A stretch of 64,000 nt of DNA from Oopsacas minuta (GCA_024704765.1 JAKMXF010000319.1:186001-250000); one strand, 5' to 3'. Counted from the first letter of the stretch, positions 45,539-58,733 are shown. The notes: generated by a model from the letters alone, not told the origin. Program-made: numbers and translations.

Positions 45539-47286
45539 TTAGAAATCTCCAGATTGCGTGAGATATTCTAAATAAGAATTGGTTTGAGTCAATGACCCAT
45601 CCACCCATTCCTGGACAAGTGAATATGATTCTCCAATAATACCAATGTTAGGCCCTAACACATTGAACATCCCAGGAGAAACTATACTATCATTAGAAAA
45701 TACCTTCCATGCGTGACAAGAATCACCAAAACGCGGTTCTGTCCAGTGAGTGTATGTGGCTAGAACTGGATCAGGAATATTAATGAGTGGTTCCATGGGG
45801 GTCACATCTCTAGGGCTTCCTTTTTTGAAATTGGACCTTTGGAATAATTGCGCTAATTGATCCATGGCAACTACAACAACTTGTTCTTTGGCTAAAACAC
45901 TGTGAAGTGGAACTTTTACATTGTCTTTCGGCTGATAATCCTTACCAATCGATTGCATAGAATGCCAGTAATAACTATTGTCATAGTCACAATAAATAGT
46001 TAACGATCCAGGATCTTCGTATGCCTTCAGTCGTTCTGCAGGTTCTTTGATCGGATTAAATATATACACTGTACCAAGCTTTAAATCCGTATAATTCGGA
46101 CCACTATCAATTCCCAATATGGACCACCATTGCTTTTCAAAATACAAATTGATTTTTGTAAGGGATTCAGAGATTACGGAATCGACATATGGTGAAAATT
46201 TAGTGTCTGCCATCCATTCGTTACTTGAAGGTAAAGTTTGCAAGGCTAATTTGGGTAAAGCAAGTACACATCTTTTGGATCTGATAGTTTTTGCTGTGAT
46301 TTATTCGGATCATTTCTGTCAATATATTCAATACGAATTGGAAAACTTTGGCCAACATCTTCATCAAGTTTCACTAACTCAGATAGTAAATTGACTTTTA
46401 CTCCATTGTTTGTGATTTTTTGGCAAAGCCTTTTTGGTATTTCATCATAACCATATTTAAGAGTAAAAAAATTGGGGCTTGAGGTGAAGTCAAGGTTGGA
46501 TTGGAATCCGAATCCAGCATTTGCATTACGATTGAATAAACTTTTGAATCCAAGTGATATCTCAATCATTTTGATCGTTTCATAGGAAAGACCCATAAAA
46601 CGCAGTAGAGACCCAAAATCCCATTTATATAATTCGATATTGTCAACCTTCCATTCTAATCTAACATGTTGCCATTGTTGTGGAGTAAATGGTTGTTCTC
46701 CTGGTGGATCCTGCATCATGCGAATTTTATCGAATACATCATTTAGTATAGCGAATGGATCCGCATAATTCTCTTGCTCTGCTGCACTCAAGCCGGTGTT
46801 ATACAAGTCAAACCACACTTTAGATTCATCAGCTTGGCCAAGTGTAAAGCGAACACCTCTAATGAAGTTCAAATTATATTTGTTTCCCATTGAGAAAGGA
46901 ACAATTTCTTTCTCCAATCCTAATTCTATAGCTAATTTATAGGTCTCCCTATTGTTGTAAAAGCGCATTCCACCTTCTTCTTGTTTGATGGTTTTCCCAT
47001 TGATTGTTACAAGATTACTTTCCAACAGCCCACCAATGCGGTCCAGTTTTTCTATAATACATATGGTCTTTTTGGGATATTTCTCGTTTAATTTGTATGC
47101 GCAATAGAGTCCAGAAACTCCTGCGCCTGCAATTAGGATGTCATAGGTTTGTTCTGCAGTTGCCATTTTTCTCCGTTATAATGTCACGATCAGTTACTAA
47201 ACAAGAAGATAGTCTTTACTCATATTTTGAGTTGTTAATTATTTCTTGAATAAATCACTTATTAATGATCTTTAGTACTAAAGGTT
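44657..47286. repeat. Left arm of 2.63-kb inverted duplication
   Basis: Reverse complement of 56108-58733 with a few percent differences and small indels. It contains LAAO-like copy 1 and its 5' and 3' flanks. Arms are separated by about 8.8 kb. Confidence 0.88.
45539..47166 (-). pseudogene. L-amino-acid oxidase-like flavoenzyme, copy 1 (one frameshift)
   Basis: A flavin amine oxidase of about 540 codons. The N terminus has the dinucleotide-binding motif ILIAGAGVSGLYCAYKL, then EKLDRIGGLLES and EEGGMRFY, typical of LAAO/polyamine oxidase proteins. The C-terminal GIIGESYSLVQEWVDGSL matches the conserved FAD-contact region (G-E-x-Y-S-x-x-Q-G-W-V). The family deaminates amino acids or amines and produces hydrogen peroxide; secreted members are antimicrobial, but no signal peptide is present here. 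The frame breaks once, near 46247, where an A-run is one base shorter than in copy 2. Copy 2 is intact at this point. The rest of the frame is clean, so a sequencing indel is as likely as true decay. Confidence 0.8.
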
Positions 47287-50200
47287 AATTACTCATAGAG
47301 TAATTAGTAATTATCTATAGGCAGGGCTGCAGTGGGTATCGGAATTCCCATGGGTGACTTATTTGCTATATTCCCGACATCTATATGAATATTCAACACA
47401 CTTATTCGGATAAAATGAACAGTTTGTGAAATATCATAATTATCATGACCAGGCCCGGTGGAAGCTCGAGAGAGGTGGGGCAGCCTTGAATTGTGATGAT
47501 CGCAGAGTAAATAAAGTTAATTTAATGGGATCGAGAACCCATCTAATATACATTACGAGAACAACTCCCCTAGAGATTACATTTGTTCTCAATGCAAAAT
47601 CAAAGTTGAGCTTAAGTTTTGGCAGTTCAAACTAAGTGATCAAATAAATATATCTAATTCTGTAATCTATATAATATAATCTCAATTGTTGTCTGTCTGT
47701 TTATTTGTTTGTTTGTTTGTTGTTGTTTGTTGTCTGTTGTCAAGGAAAAGATTTACGATATGCAATTTTGAAATTGTCGCATAACTATGTATTATCGTGT
47801 TAACCAAGGAAGTAAATAGAATTCAAATAAAACTCAACTCATGCTGAATCCGATTTTCACACTTTTGGATGGGTCATAATTAAATTTATTGTTGTATTTA
47901 GGAATATAAAGTAAACAAATTTCAAAATTAAGGTACAAGTAGAATCATACTTTCAACGGCTATGCTGGGGTAATCGAGTGTGCTGAGTCTGAATATGGCA
48001 TTGTAAACAAAATCTATAATATTAACTCTTAATTGTTGTTTGTTTGTTTGTTTGTTTGTCCGTTGATATGTAAATATATTGTTGTTTTATGAATATACAG
48101 GAAACAAATTAGCAAAACTCAAAATTACATAGATATTTGCTTTCAACGGCTACAAAAGGGGTTGATCTTACAAAATATTTCAATAATATATGTGCCATAA
48201 TCGCATATTTGTGAATTACGTTGTTGTGAATATATCAATATTATAATACTCAAAGGGCCCGTCAATTTGGAGAATAATGGACACCTCGAGGCGTAATGCG
48301 GGGAGTTCATCGCGAAGCGACGAGCCAAAGGCTCGTAGTAATTTACAACAAAATTGTAATTATACTATAGAAGATCCTCCGGCTTGAACTCGGTGCCAAA
48401 CATATTACTCAAATATCAAACACTCAATTATATCATAAGATGACAAAATATTATCGCGAACCATGCACGCGAAATGTATATACCAAAAGATTTACATAAA
48501 AAGTGGGGCGGCTCAGGCCGTCCCAGCCGCCCCGGCTCTGCCGGCCCTGATCATGACTATTTAGTGCATTGCATTGTTTGCAAGATGGCTACGCTACAAT
48601 CAATTGTACATGCAATTGACAACGCTGCTAAAGTCAAAGATAATTATTACAGAATGAAATTTTCAATAAATACGCTTTAGCGTATTTGCTTTCCTGAATG
48701 AGCGCTGGGGGCTAGAAAATTGCTCCAAAACTAAAATTTAATCTCCTAGAAGAAGATTTTGGCTGAAATTTACGTCACATTTGACCAATCAGGATAATTA
48801 GTCCCCCAAAACATTTTATTTTGTATCTTTGAAAATTGAAAAATTGTTTGGAAGAAATATTCCGACGAAAAGAATAAGCCTGGGCACTTATTCAATGAAA
48901 ACGGAAAATAGTATTTTAGGAAAATTCTCATGCGTTTCTAATGTTAGGGTAAATTCAATTCGTTGATAATAATAATTTTGGATTTACTTATTTCTACCTG
49001 TAATATTTGATCGCTGATTAGAAATGTAATAGCCATTTTATACAAGAAAACAGCAATAGGTTGCAATAATTACTAAAAATGCATAGAATATTTTAAGCAG
49101 ACGCCTGAGAGGCTGCTAATACGAATGCGAAGCATTTTTCTGAATCTGCGCAGATCAAGCAAGCGAAGCGTATTTATGTAAAATGAATATAAAAGATAGA
49201 TATAAACTTACAGTGAGTGTGTTTAAGACAGTCAATGTTGTGTGCGTGTGTTTCAATGTTGGATTGAGATGTTGACAGTTTATAGTATAGTAATGCATTC
49301 AAAGTATCTTGAAATTTATACTTAACTTGGTAGGTGGGTTAAGCTTAAGAGTCTATCTATACACTGATATTAAGTATTAGCTGTATTTGTTAATGCTTAA
49401 TGCATATAATGAAAAGTGGATTTGCCTGGCTTGGACAAGCTGGAATACCTTCCTAAGCGAATTTATATGTCACCCTTAGGGTATCCTGGATTATCACGGG
49501 ATATATTACTTCATATCCAGAGTTGAGTTTCTGAAGTAACCTATAACTGCAGGTATAAGGACATGTTATTCGGAAACACAAATGTTAGGACTCACTTTCG
49601 TTCCTAACTGAAGTCACGCAAATGATGAGTACACGTTTCGTATAAGGAACACCATTATTATGAACCACAGGCTGAGATTTGGCAAAAATTAAGGAACTCT
49701 TAAGAAGTGCGTACATACAGGGGCGCCCGCAAGCATACTCACTATACGCAGGTGCGTATAGTAAATGTCTCTAATATTTTTCCTGTACCGACTATACTAT
49801 AGTACATTGCAGTGTGTTTCTCGACCTTTTCGAACTGCTACATAATTATTTTATTAATAAATTTCAAGACACACCTTTCAAGGTGGCATTCAATCAGCGT
49901 AACCGGTGTGAGAATGTACTACAATTATATGTAGTAAATTAGTACTTTGATATCCAGAGGTGAAGCTAAGCCCCTTGAAAGTACATTAAACAAAATTCTA
50001 TTATGCCAGTGACATTTTGGTGGCAACTCAAAGGCGATGCCACAACTGGGAGCAATAGGATGGCAGGAATCATTTCTAGTGGGGCACAAAAATTTTTCGG
50101 AATACAGACTGGCTATTATGTGTGGCGGTGAAATTGGAATAGTATGTAATTTAAGCGAATTATTATTCATTTTGGCTACTGGAACTGAAACCAAATCAGA

Positions 50201-50307
50201 AAGTAAACCGGAACTATGACGTAAGCAAAAATGTATATTTTTGATAGTTATCAATTTTGGATAAATAACTGTTTATTGTCATAATTATTGTATAGAAAAT
50301 TCATTTA

Positions 50308-50408
50308 CAGTAGAGTCTCGTTAATACGAACACGGTTAAGGAGTAACTGCAAATAAGGAGTATGAATTTTGGCAGTCCACTGGTGTATGTATTAACGAGA
50401 GTCTACTG
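50308..50408. mobile_element. Complete 101-bp pogo-like MITE
   Basis: Flanked by TA. Ends CAGTAGAGTCTCGTTAATAC and its inverted partner differ at one position over about 20 bases. No coding capacity. Confidence 0.85.
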
Positions 50409-50835
50409 TAGTCACCATCTGTTCCCTTTGAGATAATTATTCATATTTTCTGCCGGTGAGGGCTGTTTTGATTTCAAATTATGGATTACTTTTCAGGCCG
50501 CTTGTGCTAAAAATTATTATAAGGTGGATATTGTACATCTAAGGCTCCCGAACAAAATTAGGATGGGAACGACTGCCTATGGCCACATTTTCGATTCCAA
50601 CTTGCATATTAAAAGCGGCTGTCTGCACTTCGCCTGTAAATTATCCAAGGGCTAACATTTCAAATCTCATCGAATCAACTTTTAATCACCAAATTCGTAC
50701 TTAGCGTCAAATTGCTTTTCTAGATTGATTTTCTTGATATTTCTTTCATACTCAACATGAATACACAATACTATCGTCTGTTTCGTTATTAATGCATGCT
50801 ACATATAAAATTAATTCTTTCATCGTAGACACAAT

Positions 50836-50987
50836 CTGTTATGCCATCGGTCATTTGTATAAAGAAATGCTTAGGTAGACCTTATCCTGTTATCCTATCA
50901 GTCATTTGTATAAATGCTTAGGTAGACCGTATCTGTTATCCTATTGGTAACTTGTATAAATGCTTAGGTAGACCTTATCTGTTATGC
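50836..50987. repeat. Tandem repeat, three ~46-bp units
   Basis: Units begin CTGTTATCCTATC and end with ATGCTTAGGTAGACCTTAT; the first unit is 51 bases. Single diverged units occur at 55590-55635 and as a hairpin at 58768-58810. Confidence 0.75.
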
Positions 50988-52757
50988 TAACGTTCATTAT
51001 TATCTGTTTGCAAATATTTACATAGATGGTACTAGCATTGATATGATATGTTGCCCTTAACGGCATTACCTTGTTGTCACATAATATCATACTTGTAATC
51101 TCCAACAAGTTTATGATAACTATAACAGGAAAAAATTTCTAATTATATTGGACATATAATAGCACTCAATGTTCCATAGTTTTTATGGAAGATTAGCCAA
51201 TAAATGTGTGCTTAGCTTAACTCCAATATATATTGATCCGATTTGGAGTAGGTTTAATCAAACGTTGCATGTAAAGTAAACAAATAGCTGATATCTCGAA
51301 ATATACTTAGAGACTTACTCTCAACAGACATATAGGGTAATCAAGCACGCTGAATCGGAATATGATATTTCAATACTACGTGCCTAGTATTGATCTCATT
51401 CCCGTTGCAATAGCTGATTAAATATTTCAGTACTGAGCTGGTAAAGTTTATACATTTATCGTATATACTCTACATGCCAACCTGAGTGAAGAAACCACGG
51501 GACGGAGGTACTAATATAGCTCCGCTCCACCTTCCACTCCTGAATCATAAATGGAACGTGCTCCTTTAATGCTCTGTAATATATCGGGACATCGCTGGAC
51601 GCAGCATATTTGCTACAAAAATGCAAATATGGTGCTAAAATTCGGGGCAATAATGATTTGACAAATTCGGAAACAATATGATTATTTGGTTGTAATTTCT
51701 TCACTTCCTACTGTTAATAATCGTAACATTTCAAGATGTTCATTATCTTGAGAAGAAGTTATTGAAAACGTTTGGTTAACTAGAGAATACTCCAAATGTC
51801 CATCACACCTAAATCTCTCTTTCTATCATCTGGGTAACTTACTCATCAGTTTTTATGAGTGTGATAACATTGCAGTTTGGTATCTCGGCAGTAGAGTACT
51901 ACGATATTACACATTTCCAGATTATCGTGTTGAATATGAATCCCGTGGGTTAGCAGTGAGTGAGAATTTTCAGATTACTATGCATAGCTGTATACTATAA
52001 TGTTATTAGGATATACGAGCCTAATAATTGTGTGTATTTTGAATAATTACTTTTCATATATCTTAACATATACGAGTAATGTTTATTATATCCCACTTAC
52101 TATCTGATAACAATGATATAATAAACATTGAACAACTTATTATGTCAGACTTGCTCGCAGCAACATTGGCGGTCCTATCACTAAAATTGGGGGAACAAAA
52201 CTGGAGAGTGGTATGTGTTGGGTCCTGAACACATAATATATTGATTGTACAGTTAAACATGTTGAGGCCAAGGTATAACTATGGGGCAGCAATGAACCCT
52301 TTGCCATCTCGCCTAAAGGCGCTAAATGCTACTTGTTATACTTCATATTGAGTGAACTTGATTGAATTGGATTTGTTGAATTCACAGAAATCCTACATTT
52401 TATTGGACTGTCATAATTACAGCGGTGCTTATTGATAGCAAAGTCGACTTCGCGTATTAAAAGATGCGTAGAAAAATAGCATTCTATACTATTATAGAAA
52501 TTTTATAGAATATAAAGATGGAGGACGATCTGTGGCTGCCATATATGACTCGCCTTACCATTTCAGACGGCAGACCAAATATAGCGTGACTAAACCAGCT
52601 ACAGTAGATACAGCAGTAGAAAAGTTTATATAAGGATCTACACCATAGTAGAATTTATTTCTCGATAGTATTCTTATATTGAGTATACACTGTAATTCAG
52701 TTTTAATCTTCAATTTCCTTCTTTACACACTATTATAACTCATTGCTTGTAACAATA

Positions 52758-53717
52758 ATGGCAAGTGTAGGTTGTGTTATTGCGCCACCAACCGAGACCC
52801 AACCGCCGGATTTCGATAGTCCTTTGATCATAGAACCAAAACAGCCTCAGAATGTGCTAACGTTGGGTAATTTGGCTCCACTTGTTGGCACCTGGGTTAA
52901 CGCGCCTAACACATTTGGGTACAATGTGATGCCACTACCTCAAATGTATGATGAGACAGGAGGTGTAATGGTACCTTCGTACATCCTGAAGAATAATCAA
53001 TATTATGAAGAGATGACGTTTTCAGCAATCAACGGTGTAGCTCCTAATCGCGGTGGTCAAGGTACTCAGGTTTGCAATACGCTGTTTTATGAACAGCGAG
53101 TTTATCTTAGTGAAAATCCTGATCAAAATAAATTACTGCATGCAGAAAACGGGTCTTGGCTGAATTTCACTAGTAGGGAACAATTTCTTGGGCCATATGG
53201 ACAGACACCTCTTCCCAATAGTACCCCTCCAGTTTTACTATATCAAATTGGGAAGCAAATGTCAGTGCCTCATGGTAACTCTATTCTAGCTGTTGGTACG
53301 TCTAGTATTGATAAAAGTGGCCGACAGCCTGATATTCCCGATATTCCATTGATTAAACCACAAGGTGTTAATACATCTCAATACGATGATCAATCAGTAG
53401 GGAATCCGAATGTAACATATACATCAAATCCAAATCTAGTCATACAGCAGGGTCTAACAGGAGAAAAGATCGCTGAATACATCAAACTTGAAGTTGATTC
53501 AAAACCAGTAGCTCCGCCAACAAACATTGGATTCGAGCAAAAGTTTTCAAAAGTAACCAGCTACAAGCAAACTGTGTGGATTATAGCTAGTAAAGATCTT
53601 GGGCAGTTTGACCGTTTACTATACTCGCAGACAATTGGGTTACAATTGATAATCAATGGTACTAAAGTGGAATTCCCTCATGTTACTTCGAATGCGCTAG
53701 TTCGGAAAACTTTCTAA
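52758..53717 (+). CDS. Conserved protein resembling a bacterial uncharacterised family
   Basis: 319 residues, one exon, no signal peptide. Residues ~40-60 hold LAPLVGTWVNAPNTFGYNV, then YYEEMTFSAINGVAPNRG, LLHAENGSWLNF, SVPHGNSILAVGTSS, and a C-terminal LLYSQTIGLQL with FPHVTSNALVRK. From memory this succession (a GTW start as in lipocalin-like barrels, PHGNSILALG, YSQ, WPHVSVATL) characterises a family common in bacteria and scarce in animals; function unknown to me. The beta-rich pattern suggests two barrel-like domains. It is intronless among genes that often have introns, which would suit lateral acquisition, but several other genes here are intronless too. ATG 52758 is the first in frame. 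It sits alone in a repeat-rich spacer between the two LAAO-like copies. Confidence 0.65.
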   Translation: MASVGCVIAPPTETQPPDFDSPLIIEPKQPQNVLTLGNLAPLVGTWVNAPNTFGYNVMPLPQMYDETGGVMVPSYILKNNQYYEEMTFSAINGVAPNRGGQGTQVCNTLFYEQRVYLSENPDQNKLLHAENGSWLNFTSREQFLGPYGQTPLPNSTPPVLLYQIGKQMSVPHGNSILAVGTSSIDKSGRQPDIPDIPLIKPQGVNTSQYDDQSVGNPNVTYTSNPNLVIQQGLTGEKIAEYIKLEVDSKPVAPPTNIGFEQKFSKVTSYKQTVWIIASKDLGQFDRLLYSQTIGLQLIINGTKVEFPHVTSNALVRKTF

Positions 53718-56107
53718 CTTGGTATTTCCTTTCTTTCTTTCTTTCTTACTATTCCCATTACTAGTTTACTATCCCCCATATATCTTTAGATGTTAAACTT
53801 TCCTTTTTTGCTGTATTTGTGAGTAGATTGAGTTATTATCTTGTGTGTTAAATTCCTGACTTACACATGTGTTGGCGGTCGATATTGTCTGAAAAATGTT
53901 GGATCAGATCATATTCCTAGATTAGAGAAAGGTCACATTTTCTGAGGGGATAACGTTCTTAATATTACAATATCGCTTAGAAATTCGGTCACCGAAATAT
54001 ACATAATGAAATAGCCCGTAAACTACGTTTTCTATAATCATAATATTTTCATAGTGGTTACTTAATTAACAGTGTAGAGGTAATTATTTGCTATCATAGG
54101 TTGCAATATATACGTAATAATCTTTTTCAGCATGAATTCAATTTTGTTTGGGAACACAAAGAGTTCTCACTAGCACCTTTGGCCCTTACAGTACAAGAGG
54201 TAACCCCTGGAATATAATTTATAACTCGTAACTTCACTTCAAATACTGTGAAATTCGCATTCAGCTTTTCCTCGGAAATATCGTTAAAATATCAGAATAT
54301 TTATTGTGTCAAACCTTGTATACATAAATTGGTAAATACGAACATAGTCAGCACAAACAGTTTTCCCCTTAAGCCTTATTAGCCACATTCATCCGGCCTC
54401 ATTGCTCGTTTTATCGACCCAGAATTCTCTAAATGCGGAAATTCTGCTTGGAGATTGCGATACTTTTTTGCCAGAAAATGAAACAAAGATACACTAAGGA
54501 ATTGAAAATGTAAAATTTATCAAGAATTGGCTTGGAATGTGGTATATACATTCGATATAATATGAGAAACCAGTCCTTCATCTCGGAAAATCGAGTTTTC
54601 TAATTAGATGGCTGAAAGGAAATGTATCTTCATTTAGATTGGCTGCGATTTGAATCGACCGGCCGTTGACATGCGAGTTGGCTTTATTCTACTCACGTTT
54701 AATTATACAATCAGGTATTAGTAGACATATGACTCATTGATTGATCTTCTATAATTTTCAATCGTAATTGTTGTCTGTATGTTTGTCTTACTTTGTAAAA
54801 ATATCTGGTGGCTATGCCACCAAACCACCCGATTTGTCAAGCACTCAACACGCACAAAACTCCTGTTTTAGCGTTATTGAAAATAACAAGCCAGAGGAAT
54901 ACATTTATAATCGAAGGATGGAAATCGTTAGGGATCGAAACTTTAAATTTGAATGTGTATATGGTCTGGTATAAGAACATTTTCTAGATTATAGCCGAAA
55001 TCTTCGAAACTCTCTGAGATGGTGTTAAGATATTTTGAGCCATCAGAATTGATGTTTTCTAAATATCTATAAGATTGGCCTCTGGGATATTCAGAGTTAA
55101 TGGTGTCCAAAGACTCTTATGTATTCAAATGGTAATGCTTAATTTGTTATTTCGATCAGTGCGATTTAAGAGTCAGGAATTTCCTCTACACAGTAGTTGG
55201 GAATTTGGTCAACGGTTCTCATTAAAGTTGTAAATAGACCAAATGATACTAGGGAGACGTATGAATATTTCGAGAAATTGTAAGCTTTATGTATTTCAAA
55301 GAAGACAGAAGCTCTATTGTATTTTGGTTGATATATCTTCATGATTTACTGGGATGAGAATGAATTGTATACCGAGAAATGGATCTTTACAAATGTTTCA
55401 GGAATTTACAATTCAGGGGAAGATCGATTGCACTACCACCCACTAGTGGAAGAATTCATTAAGTTATGTGTGGGCTTGAGTCTATATGTCGTGTATGACC
55501 TATTGAACAGCAAATTAATTAACTTAATATCCTAATATTTAGTTACAAAACGCCCATAAGTGATAAAGTTCAACTATACGTACTTAATCTAAATGCTTGG
55601 GTAGACAATATCTGTTATGTCATCGGTCATTTTGATCATTTGCAAATAATGTGCACGGGTCGTACCGCCACATTTTCAATGTATATTTTCTTCAATCTCA
55701 CAATATTTCTGGAATATGGGATTTTCTGCATTATTACATAGTGCATTATTCTTCTATTTTTAGCATTTTATAGCTTTATGGAAAACAATCAATATAGTAC
55801 TAATGTGTGCGTATTGAATTATCAATTTATAATTACGTAACCCATCGAAATAATATTGTGTAACCTTCTTTTCCAATTATCTGTTATTAGAACCCGATTT
55901 GTGTATACGTGTCTTTCACACTCTGTTTCAAAATTATATGCGGATTCAATTTTGCAGTATAATCTAAAATCTATGTACTGCGATATACTGCTAATATCAG
56001 GGGCGTAGGGCCCCAAACAAAGGAGGGGCTCCATAACTTCAGCTCCGAAGAGTTTTTTCGTAAATTCTTCCGACTTAGCTAATGATAATAAAGAATATAA
56101 GCTAAAC
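53718..56107. other. Intergenic region; possible old pseudogene near 55000-55535
   Basis: A TTTC microsatellite follows the previous gene (53729-53752). Around 55000-55535 several frames read protein-like but are broken repeatedly (for example LRYFEPSELMFSKYL, then WDENELYTEKW in another frame). This may be a very old unidentified pseudogene. A single unit of the 46-bp repeat is at 55590-55635. Nothing else is recognised. Confidence 0.4.
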
Positions 56108-58733
56108 CTTTAGTGCCAAAGATCACTAATAAGTGATTACTCAAGAAATAATTAACAACTTAAAATATGAGTAAAGACTATCTTCTTGTTTAGTAACTGA
56201 TCGTGACATTATAACGGAGAAAAATGGCAACTGCAGAACAAACCTATGACATCCTAATTGCAGGCGCAGGAGTTTCTGGACTCTATTGCGCATACAAATT
56301 AAACGAGAAATATCCCAAAAAGACCATATGTATTATAGAAAAACTGGACCGCATTGGTGGGCTGTTGGAGAGTAATCTTGTAACAATCAATGGGAAAACC
56401 ATCAAACAAGAAGAAGGTGGAATGCGCTTTTACAAAACTAGTGAGATCTATAAATTAGCTATAGAATTAGGATTGGAGAAAGAAATTGTTCCTTTCTCAA
56501 TGGGAAACAAATATAATTTGAACTTCATTAGAGGTGTTCGCTTTACACTTGGTCAAGCTGTTGAATCAAAAGTGTGGTTTGACTTGTATAATACGGGTTT
56601 GAGTGTAAAAGAGAAAGACAAATATACGGATCCATTCGCTATACTAAATGATGTATTCGATAAATTCGCATGATGCAGGACCCACAAGAAGAAGCACCAT
56701 TTACTCCACAACAATGGCAACATGTTAGATTAGAATGGAAGGTTGACAATATCGAATTATATAAATGGGATTTTGCGTCTATACTGCGTTTTATGGGTCT
56801 TTCCTATGAAACGATCAAAATGATTGAGATATCACTTGGATTCAAAAGTTTATCCAATCGTAATATAAATGCTGGATTCGGATTCCAATCCAACCTTGAC
56901 TTCACCTCAAACCCCGAGTTTTATACTCTTAAATATGGTTATGATGAAATACCAAAAAGGCTTTGCAAAAGAATCACAAACAATGGAGTAAAAGTCAATT
57001 TACTATCTGAGTTAGTGAAACTTGATGAAGATGTTGGCCAAAGTTTTCCAATTCGTATTGAATATATTGACAGAAATGATCCGAATAAATCACAGCAAAA
57101 AACTATCAGATGCAAAAGATGTGTACTGGCTTTACCCAAATTAGCCTTGCAAACTTTACCTTCAAGTAACGAATGGATGGCAGACACTAAATTTTCACGG
57201 TATGTCGATTCCGTAATCTCTGAATCCCTTACAAAAATCAATTTGTATTTTGAAAAGCAATGGTGGTCCATATTGGGAATTGATAGTGGTCCGAATTATA
57301 CGGATTTACAGCTTGGTAGCGTGTACATATTTACTCCGATCAGAGAACCTACAGAACGAGGGAAGGCATACGAAGATCCTGGATCGTTAACTATTTATTG
57401 TGACTATGACAATAGTTATTACTGGCAATCTATGCAATCGATTGGTAAGGATTATCAGCCGAAAGACAATGTAAAAGTTTCACTTCACAGTGTTTTAGCC
57501 AAAGAACAAGTTGTTGTAGTTGCCATGGATCAATTAGCGCAATTATTCCAAAGGTCCAATTTCAAAAAAGGAAGCCCTAGAGATGTGACCCCATGGAACC
57601 ACTCATTAATATTCCTGATCCAGTTCTAGCCACATACACTCACTGGACAGAACCGCGTTTTGGTGATTCTTGTCACGCATGGAAGGTATTTTCTAATGAT
57701 AGTATAGTTTCTCCTGGGATGTTCAATGTGTTAGGGCCTAACATTGGTATTATTGGAGAATCATATTCACTTGTCCAGTCCTGGGTGGATGGGTCATTGA
57801 CTCATACTAATTCTTATTTAGAATATATCACGCAATCTGGAGATTTCTAATGGGTGCGTGTGTGAGCTCTTAGTGAGTGTATAGGAACACTATATGTGTG
57901 TGCTTTGAATTCATTACTTAAGTTCAAACATTTCAGTGTTAGTGTTACGCTTGTTTAGAGATGGAATTTGTTATCTATTGTATTGAATATATTGGTATTT
58001 GTAATGATTTTTAGTGATATGATTTGATTAATCGTTTTCTATTTGGTGTACATGGGGCCTTCATAAACAGACACCTGTATAATCCGGTTGACCTACCCTA
58101 CTCAACAAAAGTAATCAGGCAATGGTAAAGTTTCCATACAAATACTAATAATCTCCCCTATTTTTGATGGGCCAATACAGTAAAACTTCAGAGTATCTCC
58201 CATGTCATAGTTGCATTCTTCGTATTGTAACCTCAGTATACAGACTTCCAGTTTAGATATTTTTTACTGATGCTAAATATTTCCAACTCATGACCAGAGG
58301 CACCACTGGATGGATACAAACTATAATCTAAATACACTCCGTAATCCATTTCCCACACGATTATGGATCCATATCCAATCTATATCCATTTTGAATGCGA
58401 ATATTCAAATCAAATTCATGAAACATCCATGAAATACATAAATTTTATGGATCTGATAGATTCCTTTTGGAGCTTACAATCCTGAGATTCCGAATTTAGT
58501 AGCAAATGTCTATGACCGAATACGGCCGGGAAAATGTGTGATTTAATGACGTCAATAAGGTACTGAAATCTCGATTTGAGTGTACGAATTGGTTGAAACG
58601 AAGTTATATAATTTTAGTCTTCCTTTTTGTTACAAATGCAACAATTCGACCGTAATTGGTTAATTGTAGTATGAGAATGGGATTGGTTTGCAATCTTACA
58701 AGCAAAACCATAGGATTACACGTGCATCTCAAT
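56108..58733. repeat. Right arm of 2.63-kb inverted duplication
   Basis: Reverse complement of 44657-47286. It carries LAAO-like copy 2 with flanks. Homology ends abruptly on the right in the CTCAATT of the shared repeat. Confidence 0.88.
56224..57850 (+). pseudogene. L-amino-acid oxidase-like flavoenzyme, copy 2 (two frameshifts)
   Basis: Same protein as copy 1, with GAGVSGLYCAYKL and GIIGESYSLVQSWVDGSL ends. The frame breaks near 56661 (A-run one shorter than in copy 1, giving an immediate TGA) and near 57590 (C-run four instead of five). At the site where copy 1 is broken, copy 2 is intact, so between them the two copies show every part of the frame open. Other differences are mostly substitutions that keep the coding sense, indicating that the frame was conserved after duplication until recently, or that the indels are artefacts. 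Confidence 0.8.

Larger units (their letters stand above)
47287..52757. other. Large gene-poor region between the duplicated arms
   Basis: No convincing gene in 5.4 kb. Contents are two tandem-like copies of a repeat with (GTTT)n tracts (about 47665-47995 and 48010-48330), a patch near 48300-48335 and 49130-49170 rich in CGAAGCG/GCTCG words, a MITE at 50308-50408, a 46-bp tandem repeat at 50836-50987, a repeat segment at 51000-51130 shared with 58840-58975, and an element fragment at 51474-51620. Confidence 0.55.

Noticed and set aside
50836-50987. CRISPR array
   Set aside because: Units are directly adjacent without unique spacers, and the DNA is animal nuclear.
55341-55535. Small gene with a protein-like translation
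   Set aside because: Surrounding frames are broken repeatedly and no family is recognised; noted only as a possible old pseudogene within the intergenic entry.
45539-57850. Programmed frameshifting in the LAAO-like copies
   Set aside because: The shifts fall at different places in the two copies and each is absent from the other, unlike a conserved recoding site.
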